A stretch of 64,000 nt of DNA from Trochalopteron elliotii (Eukaryota > Chordata > Aves > Passeriformes > Leiothrichidae): NCBI GenBank assembly GCA_024734555.1, contig JANPWX010000215.1:2760385-2824384 (forward strand). The letters are read 5' to 3'. Position 1 is the first letter of the stretch; each line of letters begins with the position of its first letter. The notes under the pieces were generated by a model. The model had not been told where the DNA came from and did not search any database. It was given only the letters and a program-made list of their open reading frames with translations. Shown here in pieces: positions 11,832 to 24,480 of this stretch. Position numbers and translations under genes: made by a program.

Positions 11832-14599
11832 CTATACACACAAGCCTCATTTGGGTTCCCCCAGAGTGCTCCACAATATATGGTTAGTCAAAAATTATTT
11901 TTCTCAAACAATTGCCTAATTTTTAAGTAAAATGATCACAAAATAAAACAGTTTTACAGTTCTCCTCTCCATCCTTAAGATTAAATTTGTGACCCTTCTT
12001 GACTGGTGGGAGTGAAGCAAAAAATGTCTTCCTCTGAAAGTGTAGCACTTGTATAGGACAGTTCTGGCTGAAACTGGACAAGTAAAGTTCATTCATATAA
12101 TCCCTTCTCTCCTAATTCTTAAGGATCAAATGATAGAAAGGAATCAGTAAAAGTAGCTTAGTACAGGTATTTTACCTTAATACTCATAGTGTCCTAAAGA
12201 ATGCTTAGGCAACTGTCACATTTTGTAGTTTAGTTTCCTTCTTGCTTGGACTGGATTTTTGAAAGAAAATTGAGTTAATTGGTGGTTAAGTTTCATGGCC
12301 TTGCCTGTATGAGATGCAATTTCAGTAGATTTTCTGTGAGATTTTAAAATATTTAGCCCTTCTTCATCTTAAGTTTATTCCAACTCTGTAGTAGGTATTA
12401 GGCAAAATTTTATGAGTGAGTCAGGTTAAGAGGGGAAAAAAAAAAAGTGAGTAGTAGATTCCCAGATTAGCAATACCACCATGCTTTAACCTGGATCTTG
12501 AGGGAGTTTCTTTGGAGCAGTTATGACTGCAACAGGGGGGGTCCTGTCTTGCAGCAAAAATAGCAGCGTCACATGTAGGCTAACCTGGTCACCAACTGCT
12601 CTTCCTGAATGCCACTTCTGCTGTAGCAATGGAGATGTTGTTTTGGCCACTTGGGGAGAAGATGATTCACTGCAAAATGCCATTTGTGGCTAATGATCAC
12701 CTGCAGTGTTACAGGGTTTGCACAAAGGTAAAGCAAAGAGAAAAAAGATACTGCCCAATTAAGATTTCCCCAGTTTTTGATCTTAAATCATCAGTTCTAG
12801 TTTTTGAGTTTTGTTAAATGATCAGACTGCACAAAAAAAGTCACAATTGGTTCAACTTGCTGAAGGAGATATTTTGTCATGAGTTGGAGAATGCTATGAT
12901 TTTTAAACTGATCTTCCTCTTGCAAATTTCAGCTGTTTGAAAACTGGGCCCTAAGTTGTCTATTCACAATGATCTTGTTTTTGCAAAATAATGATCTAAA
13001 TGATTTATTATTCAGTTTTTAGGCTGCTGTTTTATTTCTGTTGATCTTTGTTTTTCTGCTTAATTTCTATAAATTACTGTACAGTTTCCCATAAGGTATA
13101 ATTAAACAGAATTGCTAAAGTTTTAATTATTGTGTATTATAGATGTTGAAAGCAACATTAGCACTTAGCTTTTAAAAATGTGATAGTATATTTATAAGGG
13201 AGCATTTATAAACACATTTACATATAGTTAAGATGAAAAAGGTATTTGAATTGTAGTCATTAGCATTTCTTCAAACATATGGCATACCAGCAGAAGCCAT
13301 GGGCCATGCCTTCATTAACTGAACGCTGTTTCATCAGTATCTCAGCTTCCTGCTGTGCCACCCTGTAGCGTACCCTTCTGTCCCTGAGGTTTCAGTGACA
13401 AGGGACAATATGTCCCCAAGGTGAAAATCTGGGAAATAACGCAGATTAGCCCTTAGAGGAGTTCTTATGATTATTTAATCATACTTAGGAAAGAAGTACA
13501 CTGTACTAGAAAAGAAAAGCATAAAAAATGCTACCAGCCTACTATTTTCCATGTTGCAGCATATGATGGTCTCTACAGTGCACCATCAACATAGCTGCAG
13601 TGGAACATGACAGCTTTATCCTGCTTTATTATAAGGCCAGTCTTTTTCAAATTTGTTCATATAATGGGTAAAGCCTATGTTGGTACTGATAGGTACCATA
13701 GGTCAATTATCATTCATGGTCCATAATGTTCAGGTGATGGATCAAGATTTAACTTCTTTTAAACATGGTACGTGCAGCCATTTAATTTTATTTCCTAATA
13801 AAAATGGAAAAGGAATAAAAATACTCATATAAATGTCATGGTCGTATTTTATTTGTGCATTTCTTAGGTATATAAAGATAGGTTAATATGACAAGCAGAG
13901 ACATTTGTCTTAAGTCATTAAATTCTCTCATACACTACCTCTGATATGATATTCTTTGCTAAAAAAGTATATATTTTGGAAAGCTCTTAGTAGAATTTTT
14001 TTAAAACGTATTTCATTTGACGAGATTGCACTTTTGAAAGTAAGATTAGATGTTGGGGCTGAGGGTGAGTTGGTCTTTTTGTTTTATAAGAGGCTTTTTT
14101 TCATTACCTTTCAGTCTCTCTTTTCTTTCTCCTTGCAACACAGAGTAGTAAGAAACACTGAAGGGAAAAATAATTGTCAAAAATAGTTTCTCAGTTTCTT
14201 GTGGACATTGGTCTGCTTTCTCACATTTGTATCTCTGCTCTGCAGGAAGAGTTGAAGCTTTACGGAAGTTAGTCCTCTGTCTTTGAAATCCAGTCAGTAA
14301 AGTCTGTTCTTGGATTAGGAGGGAACAGATATCAACTGGAGTCAACATATTTAAATCCAAATTATTAAACCAGTTATTAAAAGAATCATGTTCTAATATG
14401 TAAATATACATTATGCTACAATATATTCTATTATTTTACCTTTAGAAAGTGTGCTCTTCAACATGTATTTAGGAGAGGAGTTTAAAATCTCTTACAGTTC
14501 AACCTAGTGAAGATAGAGAAAGTGTGGATTTGAAAAGCAAGATTTGATTAATATCATTACAAGCATCTGATACAATTTAAATATTTTTATATTATTTCT
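11832..14599. other. Unique AT-rich noncoding DNA
   Basis: No gene is recognised. The 121-codon minus-strand frame at 14046-14411 has no domain, and a plus-strand frame overlaps it at 13956-14186, so neither is credible. The AT-rich stretch 13090-13260, with several ATTTATAA words, is unremarkable otherwise. Confidence 0.55.
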
Positions 14600-14900
14600 C
14601 ACAGTTTCTGTCAGGCCTACATGTCATTATTACAGGTCCAGAAAAATTTTGGTAGGTAGTAAAAGTGTTTAAATTGGCATCATTTTTACCTTTATTGTTT
14701 TTATATGGGAGGAATCTGAAAATCTCTCACGACGGTATCCACCATTAATCAGTGGTGCAATGGAAAGCTCTCATTAACTTTAACCCTCTGACCCTGACAT
14801 TATTCTACTCATCACAGCAATCATTAGCAAAATGAAAAACAATCAACCAGTGTATCTGCATTCTACTAATATTAATGCTTTCACTCTATTACACATGAAT
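14600..14900. promoter_or_regulatory. Possible conserved noncoding element
   Basis: This AT-rich but non-repetitive block contains several ATTA-core homeodomain-type words in both directions (CCATTAATCAG, TCATTAACTT, CAATCATTAGC, AATATTAATGC), a paired CCACCATTAATCAGTGGTG inverted motif, and a lone ACGACGG in an otherwise CpG-poor region. That texture resembles vertebrate conserved regulatory elements. There is no open frame of interest. The call is inference from word content alone; no cross-species alignment was available. Confidence 0.3.
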
Positions 14901-17900
14901 GTCAAATGTGACAAAAATCACTGAACTTCAAATATATACATAACAGATTCTGATATATATAAATCACCAGTTTTTGTTATTCTCACTCAACAGCAAAATC
15001 AAAGTTACAGTGCCAAGGGGGCCCATACCATTTGCAATCTGTAGCATTTCCAATGTATTTTCAACAATATTGTAAATATTTATGGAGTTTTATAAAGACT
15101 CTATGCTTCCTTCTGTTTGTGATGCACCAACAAGACACAGTAGGGTATCATAGGCAGATATTTACTTCTGGGAATTCCCTTTTGGACTCTTTTTGGTTGA
15201 AAACGACTTCATGACATACAGTACCGCAAATCCGCAGAAATGTACCATGCTATTATTGCCAGCTGAGTTCTTCCAAGTAAAGATGACATCAGCCATCTGT
15301 CATGCTATACTAATCCTAGGAAAGAAAGCCAACTGAAGAGAAATTAATACCTTTTATATCTATTAGCCAAATATTATATTAATGAAACTCTTGAATTCTT
15401 ACTAGGAAAGTTTATTCTTGTAAGCAAATGATCTTTTCTGACTAAACAACATACCTAAAATGTCTTTGTCTTTTTATCTACCTAAACTAAGTTATGTCAT
15501 GAGCATATGTTTGAAATGCTGATCTTTTGCTACATATTGGTAGATAAGAAAATGTGATTCCAAGTAGTGATTTTCCTCCAGACCTTCTAGAAGAACTCTG
15601 CCAGGTACCATGTAGCTGCGTCAGTGTTCCATATTGCTCTGCTGAGGTAAATGGAAGTTTCCCAGAATCTAACAGTGCAGGAATTACACCCTCCATCACA
15701 AGAAATGCTGCCAATCAATAAGGAAAGTGTCTAAATTAATGGCAACATCATTACAAAATATTTTAAAAGGCCATACTGTGTCAGGTATCTGCTTCCCCAC
15801 AGTGCAGGGAACATGTCAGTGAGGAAATCTTTTGGATAAGCTGAGAAACTATTTTTCACTGAGACTAATCCTGTGAGTTTATGCCTTATTTCTTTGTCAC
15901 TCAACAGCATATACTTGAATTTTAAACTAAGGTGATGTTCAAAAGTTCATATCAGAACAAAATTAAGGCTAGAAAAATAAACCTCAAGAAATTTTAAAAA
16001 ATTAACAGCCAGCGAAGCCCTTCCCTTGAAGGGAATAAGGGGAATAAGAATGTAGCATGGTGCATTTGTAAAAAGTATCCAAAACTCATGTATGATTATT
16101 TAGTGCCATTGTCATTAATGTTGTTCACACTGCGAATGTTCCTTTTGCTCTTTTAGAGTTGTAGAAGAAGCAAGACAGAACTGAGCATTCACATATGGCA
16201 CTATAAACACAAATAAATATCTCCCATCTCTCCACCCTCTCACATTCCTTTTTTTCTTATCTGTCATTTAACATTGTGAGTGTTCCTTTTAAGTCAATAA
16301 TGCATTTTGGGATGTGAATTCGTACATCCCAAATGAAAACAAAAGAAGTTTCAGAATAAAAGACATGTTTCTTGGGCTGCAAACCTTTTGTCTTCTTCAT
16401 AGTTTAGAATAATGTGATAGATGGAATGAAATTTTTATTAGATAATATATAATACAGAACAAATAATTAATATAAAGATTTTCTTACAAGTTCTGCTTCC
16501 TGAGTTTCTCAGCTGTTTGGATCTTCTAATGGTTCCAGGTTTTTTTTGCAGAGACTGACTATTTTAAGCCAGTGGATTTCTTGTCTCTTTGCAGGTTAAG
16601 AAATTACTTAAACAGTATCCGCATGACTGTATTTCAATTTTTTTTTCTAAACTATTGAAACAGAAAAACAAGAGAAAGAAGGGAGTTGCTTTCTTATGAA
16701 TTTTTCCTCAAGATCTTAAGGTCATAAAAGGAACATCTGATCTTGAGAAACAAGAGGTGATTAGAAAAATAAGGTCAGTAATTGAATGCAAAGATTATAT
16801 ATATCCCTTGATACCCAAAAAGGCAGAACATTCTTTCACGTCTTCTGTAGAAAACAAGGGTAAGTTACAATTCTGCATGGTAGTTATAGCAAATGAAATT
16901 ACATAACTTTTGGACTGATTACTTCAACTAATCAATTTTTTGGAGGATGAATTTCAACCTGGATTACCACCATTCTATCTCAAATGACAACACCATTGAA
17001 AAATAAGACGTGATTTTTAAAATAACGCTTTTGTGACTTCAGCTTATTTACAGAGTCAAGAAACTGAAATGTTTTTAGTTGTCACCAGTCTCAATAAGAG
17101 TTTATCTGTCTGTTTTGCAACCTGGTAAGAGCTGAAACAAAAAAAAAGTTTATTATCTTGCACTATAATCTTTGCAATAAGCCATTTCTGAACCCAGAAG
17201 ACCTTTAAGGCTCTTTCCTGCAATGTAATTTTCTTTATTCAGTGGAGAAACTGGGAATAAAAGCTGAGCTTTCATTAAAAATAAATCACAAGAAGTAAGA
17301 TTAGTCATTCTTTGATTTCCAAATAAAATATATGTCATATTTTAAGTAAAACATTTCCAATGAAAAGAAATTTTATTTCTTTTACATTTCTGTTTTAGGT
17401 ACCTCTATTGACTAATGAGAAACAGGTATAAAAAGGAGATTTCATCACTCCTGTTCTCCTGATAGGTTAAATAAAAAACAAGTACCAGAAGCTTGGAATT
17501 TACGCAGGCATAAAAGAAAGATTTTTTTTTTCCTGAAATAAAATAAATGACAAAATAAAGAAAATACTTATTGGGATTTTTTTCTCAATTAATTTTACAG
17601 ATCTTTGCATTATTGTTTTAAACCTTGCCAAAAATAAGACAAGTTGCTAGTTTTAGACTGACTCCTCTCCATTTTTGGTTGCTGTGATCTTTAGATTCTG
17701 GTTTCCATTTGAACTGCTGAATTTTCATCCATTTCAGTAAAATGCAAAGTCTAATTTGTGAAGAAGGCAGCAACAATCTAAGAAGCCTATTGGTATGTGG
17801 AATTTATACAATAATGAAAATTACTATTTTTAAAATGAAAGAAAAATGCTCTTTCTGGTTTCTTTTTTTTTTACAGTTCCCTGCAAAGTAACTAAAATGA

Positions 17901-18806
17901 AGAATAAGATGGTAAGAAGAATGTATAAGTGAATTTATTTAGAAAGAAAGTGTAAAAGAATAATTGTTGGGGAGATGCAGAAAAAGGGAAAAGAAGAGAA
18001 GATTAAATCAACTGTTAAGTACAAGGAAATAATATACCATCACCCTAGTGTGATTTTGGTTATTTATTCATTAGAAAGCACTCATATACTAAAAAAACTC
18101 ACTAGACAGACAAATAGCAATGTGCAAATACATGCTGCTACATAAATTTAGGAGGAAAAAAGGCATTACTGAAACCTGAATTTCTTTATTGAATAATTTA
18201 CTCTGTCATCACAAATGTAATTCTATATTGCCTTGCAGTATAACTTCTGGAGAGATGTGTTGGTAAAGCCAGGTCCCAAGAGGGATGGCTGAAGAATGAT
18301 CAAAAGCTTGGATTAATTTTTTTTTTTTTTACTAAGGTTGTTTTTATCATTTTGTTTTGGTTCCTGGAATTTCTTATTAATTTTACAAGTCCTGTTATAG
18401 ACTGGTTTTTTGAACTTCCTTCCTACTCATTTAGTTTAATGGATGAATAAAACTTTTCTACAGAAATTACAATAGCAGGAAAAGTTTGTAAGACCATATG
18501 TAGCAGACTTTGAAAAATTCCATTCCTATAGTAGGTCTTTTATAAATTCTGATAGTTGTGAATCTTCTAATGCAGAAGTAATCTGACACTCTTATTCTGT
18601 ACTGAGATCATTACATATGAGAAATAACCAATGACTACTGAATCTCTGTTTGATGGCATCCAAGTGTACTCCTGTGCACTTATGAACTAAAGCAAAAAAA
18701 ATATTGACTGGAAAAAAGACATCTGGGGGAAAAATAAGACTTCTTTGTGTTTGGTGAGCTTCCAGGATTCAGCTTGCTCTGTTGTTAATTTATTCATTAA
18801 AAAATT
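14901..18806. other. Unique AT-rich noncoding DNA
   Basis: No gene or clear repeat is recognised. Open frames at 15032-15214, 15487-15714 and 17153-17338 are 60-75 codons and featureless. A small mirror of GGGAA/TTCCC (TTCCCTTGAAGGGAA) occurs at about 16022-16036. Confidence 0.55.
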
Positions 18807-18836
18807 GGAAAATTAGCTAATTTTTGCTAATTTTCC
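18807..18836. repeat. Perfect 11-bp inverted repeat
   Basis: GGAAAATTAGC (18807-18817) and GCTAATTTTCC (18826-18836) are exact reverse complements separated by eight bases (TAATTTTT). The stem is AT-rich. It could be chance, a cruciform-prone site, or the product of a template-switch mutation. Confidence 0.9.
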
Positions 18837-21800
18837 TAAGTGATAAGATATTAATGCTGATTGTACTCTACTTGGGCCTGCTTAAGGAAAAATAATAAAA
18901 CCACTCTCAGTTCCTACACTCCAAAGAAAATCTCTAAGAATACGAGACTATACTTATAATTAATCTGATTTCAGCAAAATGGGATGACAGTAACACAATG
19001 ATGGCAAATACACCGTGAGGCAAAAATAACCTCAAAGGATATACTCAAAGGGTAAGGTTAAAAAAGATGTAGTGCAAAGTTTTCCCACAATTAGCTGGGT
19101 AGAAATTGGTCATAATTGAGGTCAGACTAAAACATGTATTATATATAAACCAGTTTTTAAATATTTGTTCTAAGATTGGCAGAAATTAAAATGTCTGGCT
19201 CTCAGAACTGAGATTTAAGATTAAAAGTATTTCCTCACCATAATCTGCATGCCAGTTCCTTTGCTATCATGGATACTTGACTAACTTCACATAATCTCTT
19301 GTATGCCAATGTGAATATGTTATTTCATAGTCAAATGTTGGTAGATGCATATAAAACAACAACAACAACAAATTATGTCTAGAGTTTCAGAAAGAATGAC
19401 AATTTTTACTTCAGATAGAAATGACAATCCACTACAATTCACCACCATCCAAGTGCAAAGCATCCTACATGAGATTGATTGTACCAGTGATGTCTGAGAA
19501 ACTGTAAAAGATTGTAATATTTTTTGGGTGAGTGGAGAGTTGCATCATGATTACTTTTCCCATAATGCCAGTTTGTGGCGTTTTGGTGTGTTATAGAGAT
19601 TTCCAGGCATCTAATATTTCATCATGTATGAAATTGATCCAATACCTCAAATGTGTGGGCTGTTGAAATAAAAACTGTGACCAAGGTAATCCTAATTGAA
19701 GAGACAGAGAAGATTTGATTTCATTCTCAGTTAAAAGAAGTACTTTACTCGATTGTTAAACAAAGTGTTGTACTAAGTATGGGAGAGGTCATTTTTCAAA
19801 GTCTTTCACCTAAACTTGTATTCATGGGTTTCCCTCAGCTAAAATCATATTAGATGCAATAATATTGCACAGTTAGCAGCAAAATATATGTTTTAATTTT
19901 CCCAAAAGAAAGAAAACTTGATGAGGACTGCATTTGATAAATCCAGCATATTTGCATACTGTAAAATAAAATATGCTTCTTTGCATGGAATCATATAACA
20001 GCATATATTAAAAATTGTATTTCTTGGGAGCGAAATAAAAAAATCCTTGAACTTATCTGCATATTTTAATAAATAGACAGAGGTTTCTATTTTCTTTCAG
20101 CATCTGAGGGAGCTACCTTTATGAAGGTCGTACTCCTTAACGATTTTAAAAAAAATAAACCTTTTTACCTCTTGGATATATGAACAAAAGGATTTAAATA
20201 TATATAGGGAATTGTATAAGAGAGCTTGCAATTAAGAATGGTAGAACATTGCAGACAAGATTTCAAAAGTGCTTTCATTCTAACCTTGAGTTTTCACTCT
20301 TAACATTCTGTAGTCTTTAACTTAGAGAAGATGTTTTTAGATATAATCTCCCTACATCCTTGCTGTTTACTTTCTGTTTAGTACTTCATTTTAATTTTGC
20401 TATTATATACATTTAATGTTGCTAGATTTTATTTGGGAAAAATCACTGTCTTTAGAGACATAAAGCAATCATGTAGCATTGTTTGTCTAAGCATGGAAAA
20501 CTGATAGTGACAGAAATTGAAATGTATTATGTTATTGCAAAGAGAAGTACCTTGGAGTGGTCTGATGAGAACTGATGTTGATTTGACAGAGTTCTCAGCT
20601 ATTCAAAGCTGCTTTCCCCATCTGAACGGTGTGGTTTTTTACAAGAGTGTTCAGCTTTGTTCATATTTTCTTTGCAATGGAAATTTAATTGCTGCTATTT
20701 CGGTTGTAATAACACTGGGTTAGCACTGAGCATTTTGGAATGAACTTCACTGTCAGAGTAGGTTATAGAGATGCATGCTATGGGTTATCTGGAGTTATCA
20801 GCAGGCAGCGCCTTTTGCTGTTAATGATGTGCCTTTCCTGTGTGTCTGTGCCAGGATTTGGCGATTCAGTGGAACATATATTTGGAGAAGTGGATTTCTG
20901 CTCCAAGAACCAGGTGAACCCTTTCAGGGCTGACTTATCATAAGCAAGATTGCTTCAGAGAGAGAGCAAACAGTGTGTTTATATTTGATATCTATTCCCA
21001 AAGAGTTCTATAGAGTAAGAATAAGCAGGCCAGGGAAATTGCTGTGGAGGTTGTAATTAAGACCAGCCCTCCTGTATGAGTGTGGAACTCAGTAGTAATA
21101 TCTACCATGGAGGGAAAGTAGAACTTTAATATAGGAATAAGCATTTTAGGAAAAGGATGAGTCTGGTGCTGTTTTATACTGCTCTGGTCTGATAGTGATA
21201 TACACTAAGTAGCTGATGAGCCTCCTAATCCTTCTCCCTTTCATGGCACTGGAACTACCAAACCCTGTTAACAATCTGAGTGCATCTTCAGTTAAACCTT
21301 ATGAAACTGGTAAGCACAATTTGAGGGTTTATAGGGTTTTGATCTCTAGAGAGTAGAAGGAGTAGCAATTAAAAACCATATTCCTTTAATTTGCTTATGT
21401 AGAAGCAGTTTTAAGTAAAAGCTGACAGAACTAAGAACTGCTGTAGGAAAATTTGAAAGGCATTTTGCTTGGAACATTTGCTATATCCTGTTTCTGAAGA
21501 AAATCAACTCTATGTATATGTTGTGAACATTAACAGATTATCAACAGAAGAACATCAGTTCAAAGCAACAAATGGGATCAATTATTAAAAAAAAAATAAA
21601 AATTAGGGGTCTATTCTGTATACCTTTTAAAACAGTGTCATGCACCATTTGAAGTTGTGTTGCAGTTTTAAGTACAAACTGCAATGGTATCTCAAATATG
21701 CCCTTTGTTTCTCTGTTCCATTTTCATTGTATTTGACCAGATTCTTCAAGTAATTATATGTCTGACACAGACAAGTAATTGTGACAAATGGGTGATCCTA

Positions 21801-22654
21801 TCTCTCTTTGACTCTAAAGGATTGTCAAGATGCTAGTTGATAGATCGAAGCTGAATTTAAAGAAAAAAAATTAAATATCCAGTCATGTGTAATTTATAAA
21901 TCAGGACATTTGGCATTAATCTGTCTTCTGCAAAATGAACCAACTTAGGGGAAGATGTCCACATTAAATAGAGAGATACACTCTAGAAGCCACATTATAC
22001 AGTTACAGCCTACTTGGGTTCAAGTCCAAATGTTAAAATGTTCTTTATCCAACTAAAAAGGGGGCTTTTTAATAAATTCAGGAACACTTTCCTGCAATAA
22101 TCTCCACATGTACTTTTTATAAATGTAAACACTAGCTGTTGCTATGCCCTGATTTTATTTTAACCTGAACTGTATTTACTATACCTAAGGATAATTCGCA
22201 TATAGCAAAGAACCCTAATATTTGTATTTTAGAATAAATATTATGAATATCTCTCTCAGGGGAAGAAAATGTTTAGATAACCTGCCTTTCACACGGAAAA
22301 GCTGGCTGCTGAACCTTCAAGCCAACAGCTCTTCCCTGTCTTTCTAACTGAGAGACAGTACTACATATGAAAATTCAGTGCCTCCTGGCCATACTTAAGA
22401 AATCCTATTTCTTTGTGAAAGCAGGAGAACGTATGGGAGCTGTAAATAAATAATGATTGCCAAAGATCAGAGGAATTTTTACACAAGACCAAAGCAATTT
22501 AAGCTCATTCTTTGATACAAACCATTAATAATTCAACACAGTGGTAATTTTGGTATTGCTAGAATTCCTAACAATTGAACTGATCTCCAGGTTGTTAGCA
22601 GATCAGTAAGAATTATGTTATTAGTAGCTGACTTCTGCTGAAATCATATGATTC
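18837..22654. other. Unique noncoding DNA, one splice-framed segment
   Basis: No recognised gene. An (AAC)5 run lies at 19355-19372. At 20855-20913 a 59-bp segment is preceded by a pyrimidine-biased stretch ending CCAG and followed by CAG|GTGAAC. It lies inside an open frame (20740-20943), so it could be a cryptic exon, but the peptide is unfamiliar. Near 21990-22040 'CTTGGGTTCAAGTCC' resembles a MIR B-box region; that call is too weak to list separately. Confidence 0.5.
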
Positions 22655-22673
22655 AATGCTTAATTTAAGCATT
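22655..22673. repeat. Perfect 19-bp palindrome
   Basis: AATGCTTAA (22655-22663), a single central T, then TTAAGCATT (22665-22673). Each arm holds a TTAAGCATT-type homeodomain-like word, so a dimeric binding site is conceivable. Chance is not excluded. Confidence 0.9.
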
Positions 22674-23059
22674 AGGTATGACTTTCTAAGAGGCCCTGGA
22701 AATCTCTATGAAAACAGCACAATACTCATATGATAACAAAACACAGTTCTTTAACAAATATTTCATGCCCACTTGTCAAAGGCAATCACTGAACTACTCT
22801 TCTTCAAGCAATTCAGGAGTTTGATTTAAAAAATGATACCTTAACAAAATAGTATGCTAGACATCAGAGAGAAAAAAACCTTCTGCCTCTTATCCCTTCC
22901 AGCAGGAATATCTAGAATAATTATGCACTCAGGTCCTCACTGAGCAAGACTTAATCCTATTATAAACATATAAAATTAAGTCCTATGTTAGTGGGGTCTC
23001 ACCCTCAGAATCCTACTCCAAACAAATAAAAGGTAAGAAACATGGGCACTGACTTCTTT

Positions 23060-23480
23060 AAAGGAAGATTATTTCACTTGTACATCCTGCTGAGTCTCAG
23101 CATTATGAGCTGGACGTCTAAGAGAATCCTTCTGCTTCTGTCCTGGCTACACCTCCCACATTTGCAGGGCATTATCCCAGGTGCCAGGCCCTGGCAGTGA
23201 CCACACCAGCAGAGAGAGCAGAGCTGACCCCTTGCCAGCAAGCAGAAGGGAGCACATGGAGTTTTACAACACCAGGTGTGCTTCCTAGTGAAGGGAAGAG
23301 ACCAGGCAACATCCTTCATCCTCTCTGCTTCTTGCAGTGCTTTAAATCTTTTCCTCTGTGATGGGGCTTGCCTTACCCATCAGATAAAGGAAATCTCAAC
23401 ACCCTTTTTAGGCAGACATCTTGCACAGGTGTGACCTTGTCTGCAGACCAGAGAAGAGGTGTCTCTCAGATCATAATCCA
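23060..23480. other. GC-richer patch of unknown origin
   Basis: Base composition rises clearly above the AT-rich surroundings. Words such as CCAGGTGCCAGGCCCTGGCA and CACACCAGCAGAGAGAGCAG occur, but CpG stays scarce, so it is not a CpG island. Open frames on the minus strand (23074-23319, 23380-23568) follow from the low stop-codon density. No repeat family, LTR ends or target duplication is recognised. It could be an old insertion or simply a compositional fluctuation. Confidence 0.4.
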
Positions 23481-23786
23481 GGAACACTGACAGGACCAGG
23501 TGTGTGAAATGGGAAAAAAAATTTGAAATGGCCAAGCTTTCACATAGGAGCAAAAGATAAATACTCATTTCAGAGTGCTATTAGGTAAAATAATGATCCA
23601 GGAAACTTTTCTAATATATAATCATTTCCTCTTAGCAATCCAGTCTTGCTTATTGTAGATAATGTTCTTTTACTGGGCTTTTTTTCCTCAGCTGATGTAA
23701 AATATATAACTCCATTGAAGCCAGTGGAGTACTTGATTTCTCTTTTTAATTTTTTTTAATTCCAGTTTTTAAATAAATAGTGTGTA
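23481..23786. other. Unique AT-rich noncoding DNA
   Basis: Nothing recognisable apart from T-rich runs near 23740-23765 just before the GGGAA array. Confidence 0.55.
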
Positions 23787-23901
23787 GGAAGGGAAGGGAA
23801 GGGAAGGGAAGGGAAGGGAAGGGAAGGGAAGGGAAGGGAAGGGAAGGGAAGGGAAGGGAAGGGAAGGGAAGGGAAGGGAAGGGAAGGGAAGGGAAGGGAA
23901 G
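23787..23901 (+). repeat. (GGGAA)22 perfect pentanucleotide array
   Basis: Positions 23791-23900 are 22 uninterrupted GGGAA units, preceded by a partial GGAA and followed by GAAAAATAAAG. G-triplets separated by two adenines make the plus strand a dense G-quadruplex-capable and polypurine (triplex-capable) tract. The lack of any substitution suggests recent expansion. On the other strand it encodes a meaningless Ser-Leu-Pro-Phe-Pro repeat within an open frame at 23746-23955, which should not be called a gene. Array length may vary between individuals or be affected by assembly. Confidence 0.97.
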
Positions 23902-24239
23902 AAAAATAAAGAACGCCAGCATAAAGTAAGCTGGCAAGATCTTCCAGATGTGCATTAGGTATCTTCAGACAGGGTCAGTTAACATATTTTTATTCTGGTG
24001 TGTGCATTCATCCTCTGAAAAGGGTGGAAATTCAATGGACTGATCATCCATTACTAATAAGCCAGATATGCCCTGTTATTTAATTTGCTCTTTCATAATT
24101 TCATACAGTAGATATTGCTTAACACTATACCAGTCAATGTAATAGAGAAAGCTCATCTTCATCCTTTTCACTTTCCCTACTTGTAAATGGATTTAGAAAA
24201 AGGAATGTAGTCTATTATTCAGAGATGGTTTTTAAGATG
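23902..24239. other. Unique noncoding DNA
   Basis: No gene or repeat is recognised. Confidence 0.55.
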
Positions 24240-24480
24240 GTTCACAACAGGTTAATGAATGATGTCTAATACTCATATTAGACCAATCATATTAATAACA
24301 GAGAAGAGCACATGAGGGTCATAGTGCTAATTGCATAGGAGGTCCAGCCAGAAGGCATTTTTATCTTAGAGTTCAAGACACACCAAGATTGACTAATCAC
24401 CCACAGTGTGTTTGCAATTAAAATAACACTGTATTAACCCTGCCAATATGAGGTATCAATATTTTATGTGTGGCTTGACA
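24240..24480. promoter_or_regulatory. Possible conserved noncoding element
   Basis: The block is non-repetitive and rich in homeodomain and POU-type words (GGTTAATGAATGATG, GTGCTAATTGCATAGG, TTGACTAATCACC, TTTGCAATTAAAATAA). It contains an 8-bp inverted repeat at 24264-24283 (GTCTAATA, CTCA, TATTAGAC). The texture resembles developmental regulatory DNA of gene deserts. No alignment supports this; it is inference only. Confidence 0.3.

Noticed and set aside
21990..22040. Possible MIR B box ('CTTGGGTTCAAGTCC')
   Set aside because: Only about 15 bases match and no A box is visible upstream.
23746..23955. Minus-strand frame with Ser-Leu-Pro-Phe-Pro repeats
   Set aside because: Direct translation of the GGGAA microsatellite, not a gene.
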